This document shows positions 28,738 through 38,860 of a DNA stretch of 64,000 nucleotides, piece after piece. Origin of the DNA: Fluoribacter gormanii (GTDB lineage Bacteria; Pseudomonadota; Gammaproteobacteria; Legionellales; Legionellaceae); NCBI RefSeq assembly GCF_900156395.1, contig NZ_FTNL01000001.1, forward strand, positions 22,290-86,289, written 5' to 3'. Each line of letters begins with the position of its first letter. Positions within the stretch are counted from its first letter, which is position 1. The notes under the pieces are model-generated. The model had not been told where the DNA came from. It ran no database searches and saw only the letters and a program-made list of their open reading frames with translations. The translations under genes and the position numbers were made by a program.

Positions 28738-29476
28738 TCCCGCCCCTTTTGCTTGCCCATTCCAGCGACTTCTGTACCTGGCTCAACATACCACGTAATA
28801 GATTAACTTCCATTTTCTCCAAATTAACGCGATTAAATAATCGTCGCACACGTTGCATTAAACGACGAGGATTTGATGCTTTTAAAAATTGAATTTCAAT
28901 GAAAACATCTCTTAAATGTTCATAGAATTGTTCAATTTCATCCGCTGTAGCATATTCATCCTGGCGCAATGCCACCTCTGCTTTCGGTGCCAATAATTTC
29001 ATTCGCAATTCATAAGCGACAATCTGTACTGCTTGTGCCAGGTTAAGCGAACTATATTCGGGATTGCTGGGAATATGTATATGATAATGACATTTTAGCA
29101 GCTCTTCATTAGTAAGACCTGCATGTTCTCGTCCAAAGACTATTGCAATTTGAGTATCTTCTGCTTGCTTACTTATCAAATCTGCACAGGATGAAGGAAG
29201 TAAGCCAGGTAGAGACAATCCTCTAGGTCTTGCGCTAGTCCCTAAAATTAGCTGGCAACCAATTAGTGCTTCATCTAAAGTTTCAACAACTACAGCACTC
29301 TCTAAAAGATCATCGGCCCCAGCGGCCATTTCTTTTGCTTTATAATCAGGGAACGATTTAGGCTTAACCAGATAGAGTGAATTTAACCCCATAGTTTTCA
29401 TTGCCCTGGCTGTGGAGCCTATATTACCTGGATGAGATGTAGCTACTAGAATAATGCGAATTGAACTTAACTTCAT
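28721..29476 (-). CDS. trmJ: tRNA (cytidine/uridine-2'-O-)-methyltransferase TrmJ
   Basis: A SPOUT-class methyltransferase that modifies the ribose at tRNA position 32. The knot motifs are [16 protein letters not shown] near the N terminus, [15 protein letters not shown] in the middle, and [15 protein letters not shown] (about 145-160). The helical C-terminal tail (about 180-250) is the TrmJ extension. I chose ATG 29476; the longer reading starts at a TTG two codons upstream. It opens the isc transcript and is divergent from suhB, as in E. coli. Confidence 0.9.
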   Translation of the reverse strand: MKLSSIRIILVATSHPGNIGSTARAMKTMGLNSLYLVKPKSFPDYKAKEMAAGADDLLESAVVVETLDEALIGCQLILGTSARPRGLSLPGLLPSSCADLISKQAEDTQIAIVFGREHAGLTNEELLKCHYHIHIPSNPEYSSLNLAQAVQIVAYELRMKLLAPKAEVALRQDEYATADEIEQFYEHLRDVFIEIQFLKASNPRRLMQRVRRLFNRVNLEKMEVNLLRGMLSQVQKSLEWASKRGGSERDN

Positions 29477-29622
29477 ATACAAACTTTTATTAATGCATTG
29501 TGATCTCTATATCATATCATCGAACTTACTTTTTTACGATTTTTGCTTTTTTCATATTTAACTCTATTTGCGCAAAAAAAATATGATAGAATCACCGGTT
29601 TTGTAGATTAAAGAGTATATTC

Positions 29623-30408
29623 ATGGAACCACTTTTAAATATAGCAATTAACGCAGCACGACAAGCCGGTGAAATTATTATTCGACATATGGAGCAAGTG
29701 GATCGCCTCAAAATTACTGCTAAAAATAACCATGAATATTTTAGCGAGGTAGACATCAAAGCTGAACAAGCTATCATTCATACAATTCATAAAGCGTATC
29801 CAGAGCATGGAATCCTCGCTGAAGAAAGCGGTGTTCAAGAGGGAGATAACGAGTCAATTTGGATTATTGATCCATTAGATGGCACATCTAACTATCTACA
29901 TGGCTTCCCCTTCTTTTCCGTTTCAATAGCAGTGAAAGTTAAAGGAAGAATAGAGCATGGCGTTATCTATGATCCACTGCGGCATGAGTGTTTTGCTGCA
30001 AGCCGAGGACGTGGAGCACGTTTAAACGATCGAAGGATACGTGTTTCCAAACAAACTCAGCTGGTGTCCTCACTTTTAGGAACTGGTTTCCCATCTCGCG
30101 ACATCAACGTAGCACAAAGATACTTACCCACATTTGAAGCATTATTTGGCAAGTGTGCTGGAGTCAGAAGAACTGGATCGGCTGCACTTGATTTGGCCTA
30201 TGTTGCCAGCGGACGCCTTGATGGATTTTGGGAGTTTGGTTTACGGCCTTGGGATATTGCGGCTGGATCATTATTAATTAGAGAAGCAGGTGGCTTAATT
30301 AGCGATTTACATGGTGGCGATGAGTTCCTCAAACATGGAGACATTGTTGCTGGAACACCTAAAGTGTTTAAATCATTATTACAAACCATTTCTCCTGTTT
30401 TGAAATAA
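29623..30408 (+). CDS. suhB: Inositol-1-monophosphatase family protein SuhB
   Basis: A metal-dependent phosphatase of 261 residues. EES (about 67-69), IIDPLDGTSNY (81-91) and WDIAAGSLLIREAGG (about 210-224) are the metal- and phosphate-binding motifs. In E. coli SuhB also joins ribosomal-RNA antitermination complexes. It is divergent from trmJ-iscS, an arrangement shared with E. coli. Confidence 0.93.
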   Translation: MEPLLNIAINAARQAGEIIIRHMEQVDRLKITAKNNHEYFSEVDIKAEQAIIHTIHKAYPEHGILAEESGVQEGDNESIWIIDPLDGTSNYLHGFPFFSVSIAVKVKGRIEHGVIYDPLRHECFAASRGRGARLNDRRIRVSKQTQLVSSLLGTGFPSRDINVAQRYLPTFEALFGKCAGVRRTGSAALDLAYVASGRLDGFWEFGLRPWDIAAGSLLIREAGGLISDLHGGDEFLKHGDIVAGTPKVFKSLLQTISPVLK

Positions 30409-30426
30409 ATCGAAGTGTACATGCTT

Positions 30427-30463
30427 CGTAGCCTGGGTGAACTGCAGCGGAACCCGGGCTACG
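30427..30463. repeat. Palindromic intergenic repeat (GTAGCCTGGGT type)
   Basis: Twelve-bp arms cgtagcctgggt and acccgggctacg with one G-T pair, around a 13-base loop containing gcagcgga. It sits between the convergent suhB and S49 peptidase genes and belongs to the dispersed palindrome family. Confidence 0.75.
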
Positions 30464-30481
30464 AGATATCAAGATTACAAC

Positions 30482-31444
30482 TTATTTAAACCCCTGCCTC
30501 ACTCCAAAACTTAAAGGAAGCTCATCAGCCAGGGCGGTACCTAGATTTTTGGTCACTCGATCAAAAAGATTTTGTTTATGGGTATAATCAATCACATCAG
30601 AAATCTTAATTATTTCACGCGCTAACTGCCCACTGCTTGCAAAACCATCAATTAATCCCATTGTTAAAGCTTGTTCCCCAGTCCAAAAAAGTCCAGAGAA
30701 TGTATCATTATCTATATGTAAGCGATCTCCGCGACCTTCTTTTACTCGATTAATAAATTGCTCGTGGACCTGATCCAGCATGACCTGTAGTTTTTGCTTC
30801 GCAAAATCTGTTTCAGGACTAAAAGGATCTAAAAATGACTTATTTACGCCAGACGTTTGTAATCTTCGTGTAATGCCAACTTTGTTTATTAAATCAACAA
30901 AACCAAAACCATTATACAAAACACCTATAGAGCCAACCATACTTGCGGGGCTGGCATAAATTGTTTCTGCAGCAACAGCAACATAATAAGCAGCAGATGC
31001 ACATGCATCGACACAAACAGCATAAATTTTTATATCAGGGTATTTTTTTTGATAAAACTTTATCATGTTATACATGTATTCAGCCTGAACAGGACTACCC
31101 CCAGGACTATTAATACGTACTATTACCGCCTTTAATCCAGAGTTTTTATAAGCTGAATCTAAGCCCTTGGCGAAATCATCGGCATTAGCTTTTGCTTCAG
31201 CCATTTCTCCAGTAATATCAACTATGCCAACATGAGGCTTAGTATTAGTGCCGATGTCATCATTGGTACTCATTGATACTTGATAAACGACGTAAGCAAT
31301 GATCAGTAAATAAATAACACGCATAAACCACTTCCATCTGCGTTTTCTTTTTGCTTCTTTCATATAATCAATAATGATCTGATTCAGCAAAGCTTGCGAA
31401 TCCGAAGTAGAATTAGGAGAATGGTTGTTTGTCATAATCATCAC
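30482..31444 (-). CDS. Membrane-anchored S49 family peptidase (SppA/SohB-like)
   Basis: A 320-residue signal-peptide-peptidase-type protein. A transmembrane helix at about 42-58 anchors it. The S49 core follows: VRINSPGGSPVQAE (oxyanion region), DACASAAYYVAVAA with the nucleophile Ser, and SGVNKSF with the likely general-base Lys. The first codons (GTG, ATG, ATT, ATG) give several possible starts between 31438 and 31444. The clpB heat-shock promoter overlaps this 5' end, so transcription of the two genes may interfere. Confidence 0.87.
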   Translation of the reverse strand: MMIMTNNHSPNSTSDSQALLNQIIIDYMKEAKRKRRWKWFMRVIYLLIIAYVVYQVSMSTNDDIGTNTKPHVGIVDITGEMAEAKANADDFAKGLDSAYKNSGLKAVIVRINSPGGSPVQAEYMYNMIKFYQKKYPDIKIYAVCVDACASAAYYVAVAAETIYASPASMVGSIGVLYNGFGFVDLINKVGITRRLQTSGVNKSFLDPFSPETDFAKQKLQVMLDQVHEQFINRVKEGRGDRLHIDNDTFSGLFWTGEQALTMGLIDGFASSGQLAREIIKISDVIDYTHKQNLFDRVTKNLGTALADELPLSFGVRQGFK

Positions 31445-31471
31445 TTGAAATAATTAAAATAAGCCCCATTT
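31444..31471 (+). promoter_or_regulatory. Sigma-32 heat-shock promoter of clpB
   Basis: CTTGAAA (31444-31450) and CCCCATTT (31464-31471) match the heat-shock consensus at essentially every position, with a 13-base spacer, which is optimal. The clpB start codon is 55 bases downstream. Confidence 0.88.
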
Positions 31472-31525
31472 TACGGTAGATACAAAAAAATTAACACCCA
31501 TTAACCCATTAGAAGGTTATATATC

Positions 31526-34102
31526 ATGAGAATGGATAAGCTAACATCAAAGTTTCAAATTGCCTTGGCAGATGCCCAATCTCTCGCTTTAGGGAGAGAT
31601 AATGGCTTTATCGAACCAGAGCACTTAATGAAAGCCCTTTTGGATCAACAAGGAGGCAGCTGCAGACCCCTGCTAAGTAAAGCCGGCGTCAATATCCCTC
31701 TATTAAGGACTCTCTTAGATCAAGCATTAGATAAACTTCCTAAAGTCTCTGGTATTGGTGGTGATATCCATATTTCAAACGGATTAAATCGTCTATTAAA
31801 TCTTACTGATAAGCTGGCACAGCAAAAAAAGGATAATTTCATATCCAGTGAACTGTTTGTTTTAGCGGCAATAAGCGAAGAAGGCAGTCTTTCTCGCATG
31901 CTTAAACAAGCTGGAGGCGAAGCCAAAGCAATTGAAAATGCAATTCTTGAGTTGCGAGGCGGAGAAACGATTAATGACCCTAATGCAGAGGAACAGCGCC
32001 AAGCTCTAGAAAAATATACTCTTGATTTAACCGCGCGAGCAGAACAAGGTAAATTAGATCCAGTGATTGGTCGAGACGATGAAATTCGTAGAACCGTTCA
32101 AGTATTGCAAAGACGTACAAAAAACAACCCGGTTTTGATTGGTGAGCCCGGTGTAGGTAAAACTGCAATTGTTGAAGGACTGGCACAGCGCATCATTAAT
32201 GGCGAAGTTCCTGAAGGCCTAAAAAATAAACGTTTGCTTTCTTTGGATATGGGTGCATTGATTGCAGGGGCAAAATATCGCGGTGAATTTGAAGAGCGCC
32301 TCAAAGCAGTTCTTAATGATTTGGCAAAACAAGAAGGTCAAATTATTCTCTTTATTGATGAGCTTCATACTATGGTTGGTGCAGGGAAAGCAGAAGGTGC
32401 AATGGATGCAGGAAACATGCTAAAACCAGCTTTAGCACGCGGTGAACTCCATTGTATCGGTGCCACTACTTTAGATGAGTACCGACAATATATAGAGAAA
32501 GATGCCGCTTTGGAACGACGCTTCCAGAAAGTTTTGGTTGATGAACCAAGTGTTGAAGACACTATTGCTATTCTTCGTGGTTTAAAAGAGCGTTACGAAG
32601 TACATCATGGGGTTGAAATTACGGATCCGGCTATAGTCGCAGCTGCTACTCTATCACACCGATATATTACGGACAGACAACTGCCTGATAAAGCAATTGA
32701 CTTAATTGATGAAGCAGGAAGTTTGATTCGTATGGAAATAGATTCAAAACCTGAGAGCATGGATAAATTGGAACGACGTTTGATTCAATTAAAAATCGAA
32801 CGTGAAGCACTCAAAAAAGAGCATGATGAAGCCTCTAAAAAACGACTTGACGATCTACAACATACGATTGACGAATTAGAAAAAAACTATTCTGATTTAG
32901 AAGAAGTATGGAAAGCAGAAAAAGCAACAATGCACGGGGCTACTCAAATTAAAGAAGCGCTTGAACAAGCAAAACTTGAAATGGAAACCGCACGTCGAGC
33001 TGGTGATTTGAGTCGAATGTCTGAATTACAATACGGACGCATTCCAGAGCTTGAAAAACGCTTAGCTCAAGTAGCAGAAGTAGAGTCGCATGAGAACAAA
33101 TTAGTCCGTAATAAAGTGACTGAGGATGAGGTAGCAGAGGTCGTATCGAAGTGGACAGGCATACCTGTAGCCAAAATGATGGAAGGTGAAAAAGAAAAAT
33201 TACTCCAAATGGAAGATGTGCTCCACCATCGACTCATAGGTCAAAATGAAGCAATAAATGCCGTATCCAATGCCATTCGTCGTTCACGTGCCGGATTATC
33301 AGATCCTAACCGTCCTATAGGTTCATTTTTATTCCTTGGTCCTACAGGTGTGGGTAAAACAGAATTATGTAAGGCCTTGGCTTCATTTCTCTTTGATACT
33401 GAAGAAGCAATGGTACGCATTGACATGTCTGAATTTATGGAAAAACATTCTGTTGCCCGTTTGATTGGCGCACCTCCTGGGTACGTAGGTTATGAAGAAG
33501 GCGGATATTTAACAGAAGCAGTCCGTCGCAGACCCTATTCAGTAATTTTACTTGATGAAGTAGAAAAAGCACATACGGATGTGTTTAATATACTTTTGCA
33601 AGTTATGGATGATGGGCGCTTGACTGATGGCCAGGGACGAACTGTCGATTTTCGTAACACCATTATTGTTATGACTTCGAATCTTGGCTCCAATCTGATT
33701 CAGGAAATGGGCAATAAATTTAAATACGACCAAATCAAAGATGCTGTTATGGAAATGGTACGTCAACACTTTCGTCCTGAATTTATTAACCGCATTGATG
33801 ATACAGTGGTCTTCCACGCCCTTGCTCAAGATCAAATTGCAAAAATTGCAGCGATCCAAATTAGCTATTTGCAAAAACGCTTGAATCAACAAGACATCCA
33901 TCTGGATGTAACTCAAGAAGCATTATCACACTTGGCAGAAGCAGGCTTTGACCCAGTATATGGTGCAAGACCTTTAAAACGTACTATTCAGCAACAACTG
34001 GAAAATCCTCTAGCTCAAAATATATTGACAGGAAAATTTAAGTCAGGGGAAACAATCAAGGTGACTTATAAAGATGGAGAGATGAAGTTTATGAGTCATT
34101 AA
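31526..34102 (+). CDS. clpB: ClpB protein disaggregase
   Basis: An Hsp100 hexamer that pulls proteins out of aggregates with DnaK. It has 858 residues. The N domain is followed by AAA+ module 1 (GEPGVGKT near residue 207), the long coiled-coil middle domain (about 410-520), and AAA+ module 2 ([14 protein letters not shown] near 608). Pore loops are [12 protein letters not shown] and [12 protein letters not shown]. It has its own sigma-32 promoter and is transcribed alone; a palindromic repeat follows its stop. Confidence 0.97.
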   Translation: MRMDKLTSKFQIALADAQSLALGRDNGFIEPEHLMKALLDQQGGSCRPLLSKAGVNIPLLRTLLDQALDKLPKVSGIGGDIHISNGLNRLLNLTDKLAQQKKDNFISSELFVLAAISEEGSLSRMLKQAGGEAKAIENAILELRGGETINDPNAEEQRQALEKYTLDLTARAEQGKLDPVIGRDDEIRRTVQVLQRRTKNNPVLIGEPGVGKTAIVEGLAQRIINGEVPEGLKNKRLLSLDMGALIAGAKYRGEFEERLKAVLNDLAKQEGQIILFIDELHTMVGAGKAEGAMDAGNMLKPALARGELHCIGATTLDEYRQYIEKDAALERRFQKVLVDEPSVEDTIAILRGLKERYEVHHGVEITDPAIVAAATLSHRYITDRQLPDKAIDLIDEAGSLIRMEIDSKPESMDKLERRLIQLKIEREALKKEHDEASKKRLDDLQHTIDELEKNYSDLEEVWKAEKATMHGATQIKEALEQAKLEMETARRAGDLSRMSELQYGRIPELEKRLAQVAEVESHENKLVRNKVTEDEVAEVVSKWTGIPVAKMMEGEKEKLLQMEDVLHHRLIGQNEAINAVSNAIRRSRAGLSDPNRPIGSFLFLGPTGVGKTELCKALASFLFDTEEAMVRIDMSEFMEKHSVARLIGAPPGYVGYEEGGYLTEAVRRRPYSVILLDEVEKAHTDVFNILLQVMDDGRLTDGQGRTVDFRNTIIVMTSNLGSNLIQEMGNKFKYDQIKDAVMEMVRQHFRPEFINRIDDTVVFHALAQDQIAKIAAIQISYLQKRLNQQDIHLDVTQEALSHLAEAGFDPVYGARPLKRTIQQQLENPLAQNILTGKFKSGETIKVTYKDGEMKFMSH

Positions 34103-34113
34103 TCAAACATTTG

Positions 34114-34141
34114 ACCTGGGTTTCGCTGCGGGAACCCAGGT
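34114..34141. repeat. Palindromic intergenic repeat (ACCTGGGTT type)
   Basis: Nine-bp perfect arms acctgggtt and aacccaggt around tcgctgcggg, between the convergent clpB and acetyltransferase genes. The loop gctgcg is shared with other members of the family, at 9400-9436 and 55191-55238. There is no T-run on either strand. Confidence 0.75.
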
Positions 34142-34152
34142 TACAACTCATT

Positions 34153-34800
34153 CTAACCTCGATCTGCCCCTATCTGCTCCAATCGTTCCACCAATCTCTT
34201 TTTTACGCCCGACCATTCTTCAGCAAGAATGCTAAATAAGGCTGTATCTGTGATTTGACCATTATGATGAACCATATGTTGGCGCAATACCCCCTCTTTT
34301 GTTGCTCCTAATTTTTTTAATGTATTGTAGTTTTTAACATTACGAGGATCCGTTGCGATTTGCACTCGATTGATATCCCAAATCTCAAATGCATTTTGAA
34401 ATAACAAAAATAAAGACTCATGATTATACTGCTTACCCCATGCTGATGGAGTCAGCCAACCATAGCCAACTTCCAATTTCTTATGGTGCAAGTCGATCTC
34501 ATAATAGGCTCGGCTTCCAATTAACTTATTATCTTTTAGCCGTCTTATCACATAAGTGAGTTGTATGCCCTGCATATGCTTCAGCAAACAATCCTGAAAC
34601 CAGGAATCATAAAACGCACCATTCGCTTTATTTGGCATATAAGTCCAAATTCGAGCATCATTAGCTGGATAACGCAAACACGCATAATGATTTATAGTAA
34701 GTGGCTCCATTTGAATGGTTTGTCCAATAAGAGTCCCAAGCATAAGTGTACTGACTTTTGCTTTATTTTTAGGCATAATAAGGGCGTCAGACATTATCAT
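34153..34800 (-). CDS. GNAT family N-acetyltransferase (RimJ/RimL-like)
   Basis: A cytoplasmic acetyl-CoA-dependent transferase of 215 residues. The pattern LIGSRAYYEIDLHHKKLEVGY (about 94-114, ending in the LEVGYGWL strand), SAWGKQYNHES (acetyl-CoA loop) and NVKNYNTLKKLGATKEGVL is that of RimJ/RimL-type enzymes acting on protein N termini or small molecules. The substrate cannot be told. Several Met codons near the N terminus make the start uncertain. It is divergent from the YhhQ-like gene with only 17 bases between. Confidence 0.8.
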   Translation of the reverse strand: MIMSDALIMPKNKAKVSTLMLGTLIGQTIQMEPLTINHYACLRYPANDARIWTYMPNKANGAFYDSWFQDCLLKHMQGIQLTYVIRRLKDNKLIGSRAYYEIDLHHKKLEVGYGWLTPSAWGKQYNHESLFLLFQNAFEIWDINRVQIATDPRNVKNYNTLKKLGATKEGVLRQHMVHHNGQITDTALFSILAEEWSGVKKRLVERLEQIGADRG

Positions 34801-34817
34801 TTCTCAATATAAAAACA

Positions 34818-35786
34818 ATGATCAATAAATTATTTCATCGAATAAAACAACTGTTTCAGATACCGTCAGATAAAATAATTTCTAATGCGTATCGGATTAT
34901 TTCAGTTGACGAGAATTATCAAAATATTGCAAAAGTTTATGTTAAAGTCCAAGCTACTGGTAAAGCGACAATATTTGATATGCCTGTAAGTGAACTGTAT
35001 CAAAAAAAATGGCTGGATAATTTTTCGCACGAAGATGTAGCGCATATAGCAGCTTTATATTCCGCAGAACAAACGAATAACCTGGATCTAATTAAAAGAT
35101 TTCCCAAGCAAACGGCAGCAAACCGCTCTAGTGTGATCAGTGTAGGAATCCTTTTTACGACTTTTTTAATTTTATCGAATTTAGCAGCCTTTAAAATTGC
35201 TTCTTTTGGTTCAATAAGTTTTGCTGCCGGTTTAATTTTCTTTCCTTTAACTTATGTTTTTGATGATATTCTGACTGAAGTATATGGCTTTAAAGTGAGC
35301 CGGCGGATCATTTGGACGGCGTTACTTGCGAATACTATTGTATTTTTAGGTACTTGGCTTACCATTTATTTGAGTCCATCTCCCTACTGGCCTCATCAAC
35401 AAGCCTATGCAACAGTATATCAAGGCACATTTAGAGTGTTTATTGCATCTGTCATCAGTTATTTTTTTGGTGAATTTGCCAACTCAATTATTTTGGCCAA
35501 ACTCAAAGTCCTGACCTCTGGCGAGCGACTTTGGCTACGCGCGATTACAAGTACCATGATCGGTGTTGGTATTGATACTTTACTTTTTACTCATATTGCC
35601 TTTCTATTCATAATTCCTTATTCAGGCATTTGGCAAATTATTGGAACGATGTATTTACTCAAAGTTCTATATGAAATATGTGCATTACCGATCACATATC
35701 ACGTTTCAAATTATCTAAAAAGAACAGATAATGTGGATCACTACGATGTGAAAACCAATTTTAATCCGTTTTCATTAGAGCTTTGA
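34818..35786 (+). CDS. VUT/YhhQ family transporter with N-terminal extension (probable queuosine-precursor transporter)
   Basis: A 322-residue membrane protein. Residues from about 105 to 320 carry six hydrophobic segments and the YhhQ/VUT hallmark DDILTEVYGFKVSRRIIW (about 153-170). YhhQ of E. coli imports the queuosine precursors preQ0/preQ1. The first roughly 100 residues are a soluble, family-unusual extension (for example TIFDMPVSELYQKKWLDNF) whose role is unknown. It is followed by a second, shorter paralogue three bases downstream. Confidence 0.8.
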   Translation: MINKLFHRIKQLFQIPSDKIISNAYRIISVDENYQNIAKVYVKVQATGKATIFDMPVSELYQKKWLDNFSHEDVAHIAALYSAEQTNNLDLIKRFPKQTAANRSSVISVGILFTTFLILSNLAAFKIASFGSISFAAGLIFFPLTYVFDDILTEVYGFKVSRRIIWTALLANTIVFLGTWLTIYLSPSPYWPHQQAYATVYQGTFRVFIASVISYFFGEFANSIILAKLKVLTSGERLWLRAITSTMIGVGIDTLLFTHIAFLFIIPYSGIWQIIGTMYLLKVLYEICALPITYHVSNYLKRTDNVDHYDVKTNFNPFSLEL

Positions 35787-35788
35787 TA

Positions 35789-36544
35789 ATGGATACAACA
35801 ATAAGCGATCCATCTAACCATAGAAAAATTGATATTCATTCGAGTTATTTATGGTATTTGACCTTAACTTACTCCATGATAATTATCCTGGCCAATTGGT
35901 TTGACCCACGATTAATTAATATTTGGGGCTTAACAACGGATGCCGGTACATTGATTTTTCCATTTTCATTTTTACTTTCTAACTTGATTACCGAAGTGTA
36001 CGGTTATAAATATGCGCGCCGAACTATTTGGTGTGGGTTCGTATTTAATTTGATTTTCATTTTATATGGTCAGCTTGTTATCCATATGCCCAACCCAAAT
36101 TTTACAACCAATAATGCAATTTTTGATGCCTTGCTCACTATTAACTCTAGAATTATTTTGGCATCCTTTATCAGTTATCTCATTGCTGAATCGTTTAATT
36201 CTTATCTGATTGCCAAAACCAAAATTAAAGTCCAGGGTCGATATATGGGGGGACGGTTTCTTCTTTCCACATTTTTAGCTTCAGGACTAGATAGTGTTAT
36301 TTTTACAACAATCGCTTTTTATAAAACAATACCTGATTTTGCTTTCATTGCTATGATGCTCACGATGTGGTTCATTAAAGTATTTATTGAACTTTGCGGT
36401 CTCCCTTTCTCCATAAATCTAGTCAATAAACTAAAAGAAATTGAACAACTGGATATTTATGATAAAAATACAAAATTTAATTTGTTTCACTTTGATCTTG
36501 ATTACATCCAGCAAGAAAATGAGTTTTTAAAAAGCAAACCATAA
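35789..36544 (+). CDS. VUT/YhhQ family transporter, second tandem copy
   Basis: A 251-residue polytopic protein of the same family. LSNLITEVYGYKYARRTIW (about 62-80) is the hallmark, and LASGLDSVIFTTIAFY and the IELCGLPFSI region align with the neighbour. I used ATG 35789; TTG at 35783 would overlap the stop of the first copy. It lacks the N-terminal extension. The two may form a heteromer or differ in substrate. It is convergent with the unknown gene at 36637. Confidence 0.8.
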   Translation: MDTTISDPSNHRKIDIHSSYLWYLTLTYSMIIILANWFDPRLINIWGLTTDAGTLIFPFSFLLSNLITEVYGYKYARRTIWCGFVFNLIFILYGQLVIHMPNPNFTTNNAIFDALLTINSRIILASFISYLIAESFNSYLIAKTKIKVQGRYMGGRFLLSTFLASGLDSVIFTTIAFYKTIPDFAFIAMMLTMWFIKVFIELCGLPFSINLVNKLKEIEQLDIYDKNTKFNLFHFDLDYIQQENEFLKSKP

Positions 36545-36636
36545 ATTATAGCCAGCACAGCGAACCTGTTTCTGGGCATGAATCAAGTTTTTAACCAGGA
36601 TTTCCGCTGCGCTAAGGGGCTACTGCTCAGTAACAA

Positions 36637-37914
36637 TCAATATGTGAGTACTAAACCTTCCTCTTTTTTCGGCGCATCTTGCATGGTTAACTCTTTCTCT
36701 GCTCTCGCGATGGCAGTAAGCATCTTATCTTTTCCATTAAAAAATGTGCAGTCCAAAGAGGCACCAGGCTCTGTATCAAGGAATTGTTTGAGAAATTTCA
36801 CTCCATTGAGCATATCCTCTTTAGTCAATTCATCCAGACTCACTTCCAAGCCTAAAGCCTGCTGGATAGTAAATAGCAGATCTGTATCGAGTATCTTTGA
36901 TTGCTTTAATAACAATACATAACCACCAAAAAGCATATAGCTGCAGGTAGAATCATAACAGGCTTTCATTTTTGTTAAAAAAGAGCTGTGGTCTGTGAAC
37001 TCGAGATTATCTTGAATTAATGGAGTATAAAATAAACTAAAAATTATATTTCTTGATGTTTCTGATTCAATATGTTTAATAAGACTTAGATTAATTGCCT
37101 CTTCGTCTAAATTTTTAAAGACGTTAAAATCTTTATAATCTTTTGCCACACCTTTACACCATTTTTCTATATCTTTTTCAAGTTGTTGCCGTTCATTTTC
37201 AATTTGTTCTGCTAGAGTTTTAATAAATTCAATTGCTGTAAACCGATTTAGGATAGCTGCACCGCGTCGCGCATGTTCATCAATAATATCCTGTAAGTAC
37301 GATTTGAAATTTCTATCTTCAGCAAAATGGGGGTATTTCATGAAGCGAGGAACTTTCTCTTTATCTTCAAGCAACATGTTATTACGAAAAACTTCTAATG
37401 CTTTGACAATGGTCACAACATCAAGAGTTTTTAAATCATCTACTCTAAACGTCTTTTTTATCAAGTCTGAGTCTAATTCTTTAAATTTCAATGCCCTTCT
37501 TATCGCTTGGAATAACTTACAATCCGTTACATTACATTTGCCCCATATAGTCCAAGACGCATAGTAATTAAAATTGTCGTATTCCTTAATCAATCGAAAA
37601 TAACGATGAATTAATGCCCCTAATAAAAACAAAGCGCCCTGCTCTGTATCTCTTTTATTTTCTTTTGGAATTTGGCGTAATTCATTAACCAATTGATTAA
37701 ACACTTCAATCTGAGGGATTCGGTCCGATTTACATTTAATAACTTCATTAGTTCTAGCAATTAATACATCAAGACTAGACTGTTGTGGTGAAGATAATCC
37801 ATCACTAACCTGGCCATCCACTACAGTATATCTACCTAATATAGTGGAATATTTTGTCTCTAGGTTCAGCGTATTGACTCTAAATTTTGCAAATGTTGGC
37901 GGAATATAAGTCAT
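36637..37914 (-). CDS. Hypothetical protein, 425 residues
   Basis: Not recognised. A mostly helical, soluble protein without signal peptide or clear membrane helix. Charged helices run through the middle (IKTLAEQIENERQQLEKDIE at about 240-260), and the C terminus is short and polar (APKKEEGLVLTY). An AGGAGG site lies just before the ATG. It is nine bases downstream of the 200-residue gene, so the two form an operon. With that gene and the one at 38861 it makes an accessory cluster of unknown genes; an effector role is possible but unsupported. Confidence 0.7.
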   Translation of the reverse strand: MTYIPPTFAKFRVNTLNLETKYSTILGRYTVVDGQVSDGLSSPQQSSLDVLIARTNEVIKCKSDRIPQIEVFNQLVNELRQIPKENKRDTEQGALFLLGALIHRYFRLIKEYDNFNYYASWTIWGKCNVTDCKLFQAIRRALKFKELDSDLIKKTFRVDDLKTLDVVTIVKALEVFRNNMLLEDKEKVPRFMKYPHFAEDRNFKSYLQDIIDEHARRGAAILNRFTAIEFIKTLAEQIENERQQLEKDIEKWCKGVAKDYKDFNVFKNLDEEAINLSLIKHIESETSRNIIFSLFYTPLIQDNLEFTDHSSFLTKMKACYDSTCSYMLFGGYVLLLKQSKILDTDLLFTIQQALGLEVSLDELTKEDMLNGVKFLKQFLDTEPGASLDCTFFNGKDKMLTAIARAEKELTMQDAPKKEEGLVLTY

Positions 37915-37923
37915 ACATCCTCC

Positions 37924-38526
37924 TTAATACATACTCATTCCCAAAGAATTCATAATTCCCCTACAAAGCCCATATAAAGATGAAGAATTCTTGCCAGACG
38001 AAAAATATTTTGCTTCATGAATGTCCTTTTGAATTGTTGCTCCTAATCGCATATTCAGCTCACTGTATGTTTTTTCTTCTCGTCGTTCAAATACAAAAGT
38101 GCAATAGTAACTGAACTCGCTCAAACATGAATTAAAAAAATCCTTGTCCATTTCTTCAAGAGATTGGACTTCTAAATGACTACGAAATAAATCAATCAAA
38201 GATTGATAAAGATAATTACTTACTGAAGAACTATATTGGAACCATTTAACCAAATAAATTCCAATAAGAACCTGTCTTCTAAATTCATTGAAATCATCTA
38301 GAGTTAGCGTAGGATCCCTCTTAACAACTTTAACATATTGGATTAATTCATAAGTCTCATCTAAACTGTGAGCCAACATACTTATTGTAGCAGCATCATC
38401 GATGGCAACATGATTAGGAATGAATAAGGAGAAAAAATTCAAACATCCCACATGGTGTCCATAAGATCGCGCCAAACACGTTGCTAGTCTTTTCGCTTTT
38501 TGCTGAAATTCGGCAAACTTCGTCAT
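37924..38526 (-). CDS. Hypothetical protein, 200 residues
   Basis: Not recognised. I placed the start at ATG 38526, which has AGGAGG seven bases upstream; an earlier ATG at 38598 has none. Helical and soluble, with several Cys and aromatic residues (SYGHHVGCLNFFSLFIPNHV near the N terminus). It is first in a two-gene operon with the 425-residue gene. Its relation to that gene or to the 217-residue gene further upstream could not be seen by eye. Confidence 0.65.
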   Translation of the reverse strand: MTKFAEFQQKAKRLATCLARSYGHHVGCLNFFSLFIPNHVAIDDAATISMLAHSLDETYELIQYVKVVKRDPTLTLDDFNEFRRQVLIGIYLVKWFQYSSSVSNYLYQSLIDLFRSHLEVQSLEEMDKDFFNSCLSEFSYYCTFVFERREEKTYSELNMRLGATIQKDIHEAKYFSSGKNSSSLYGLCRGIMNSLGMSMY

Positions 38527-38860
38527 TGCGTCCCTCCTGCAAATTTTGACCCGCAATAACGGCAACGCGTCATTGTCCAAAAATGTAAACGCCTTCATTT
38601 TTTATAGCAACCTATAAAAAATATTGCAACTATTAATTTAACTAATTGAACATAAAAAGAATTAAAAGTCTTTTTTCTAGTTTTTTTATGCCCAATAAGT
38701 TCGAGGATAACTCAGTAAAGTTGGCTACGAAGAACTACTTACGTACTAAGTTTTTATGTTATTACCGAAGACATTGTCCTAGAGTAAAATGAAAATTTCT
38801 ATAGTAAATGCCAATGTCTCTTTGAGTGTACCAATCTAATGCCAATAGCTTTAGTTCAAA
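38527..38860. other. Intergenic region without a recognised gene
   Basis: An AT-rich 334-bp gap between two unknown genes on the minus strand. It includes the ribosome binding site of the 200-residue gene at its left end. No hairpin with T-run, repeat or RNA gene was recognised. Confidence 0.5.
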
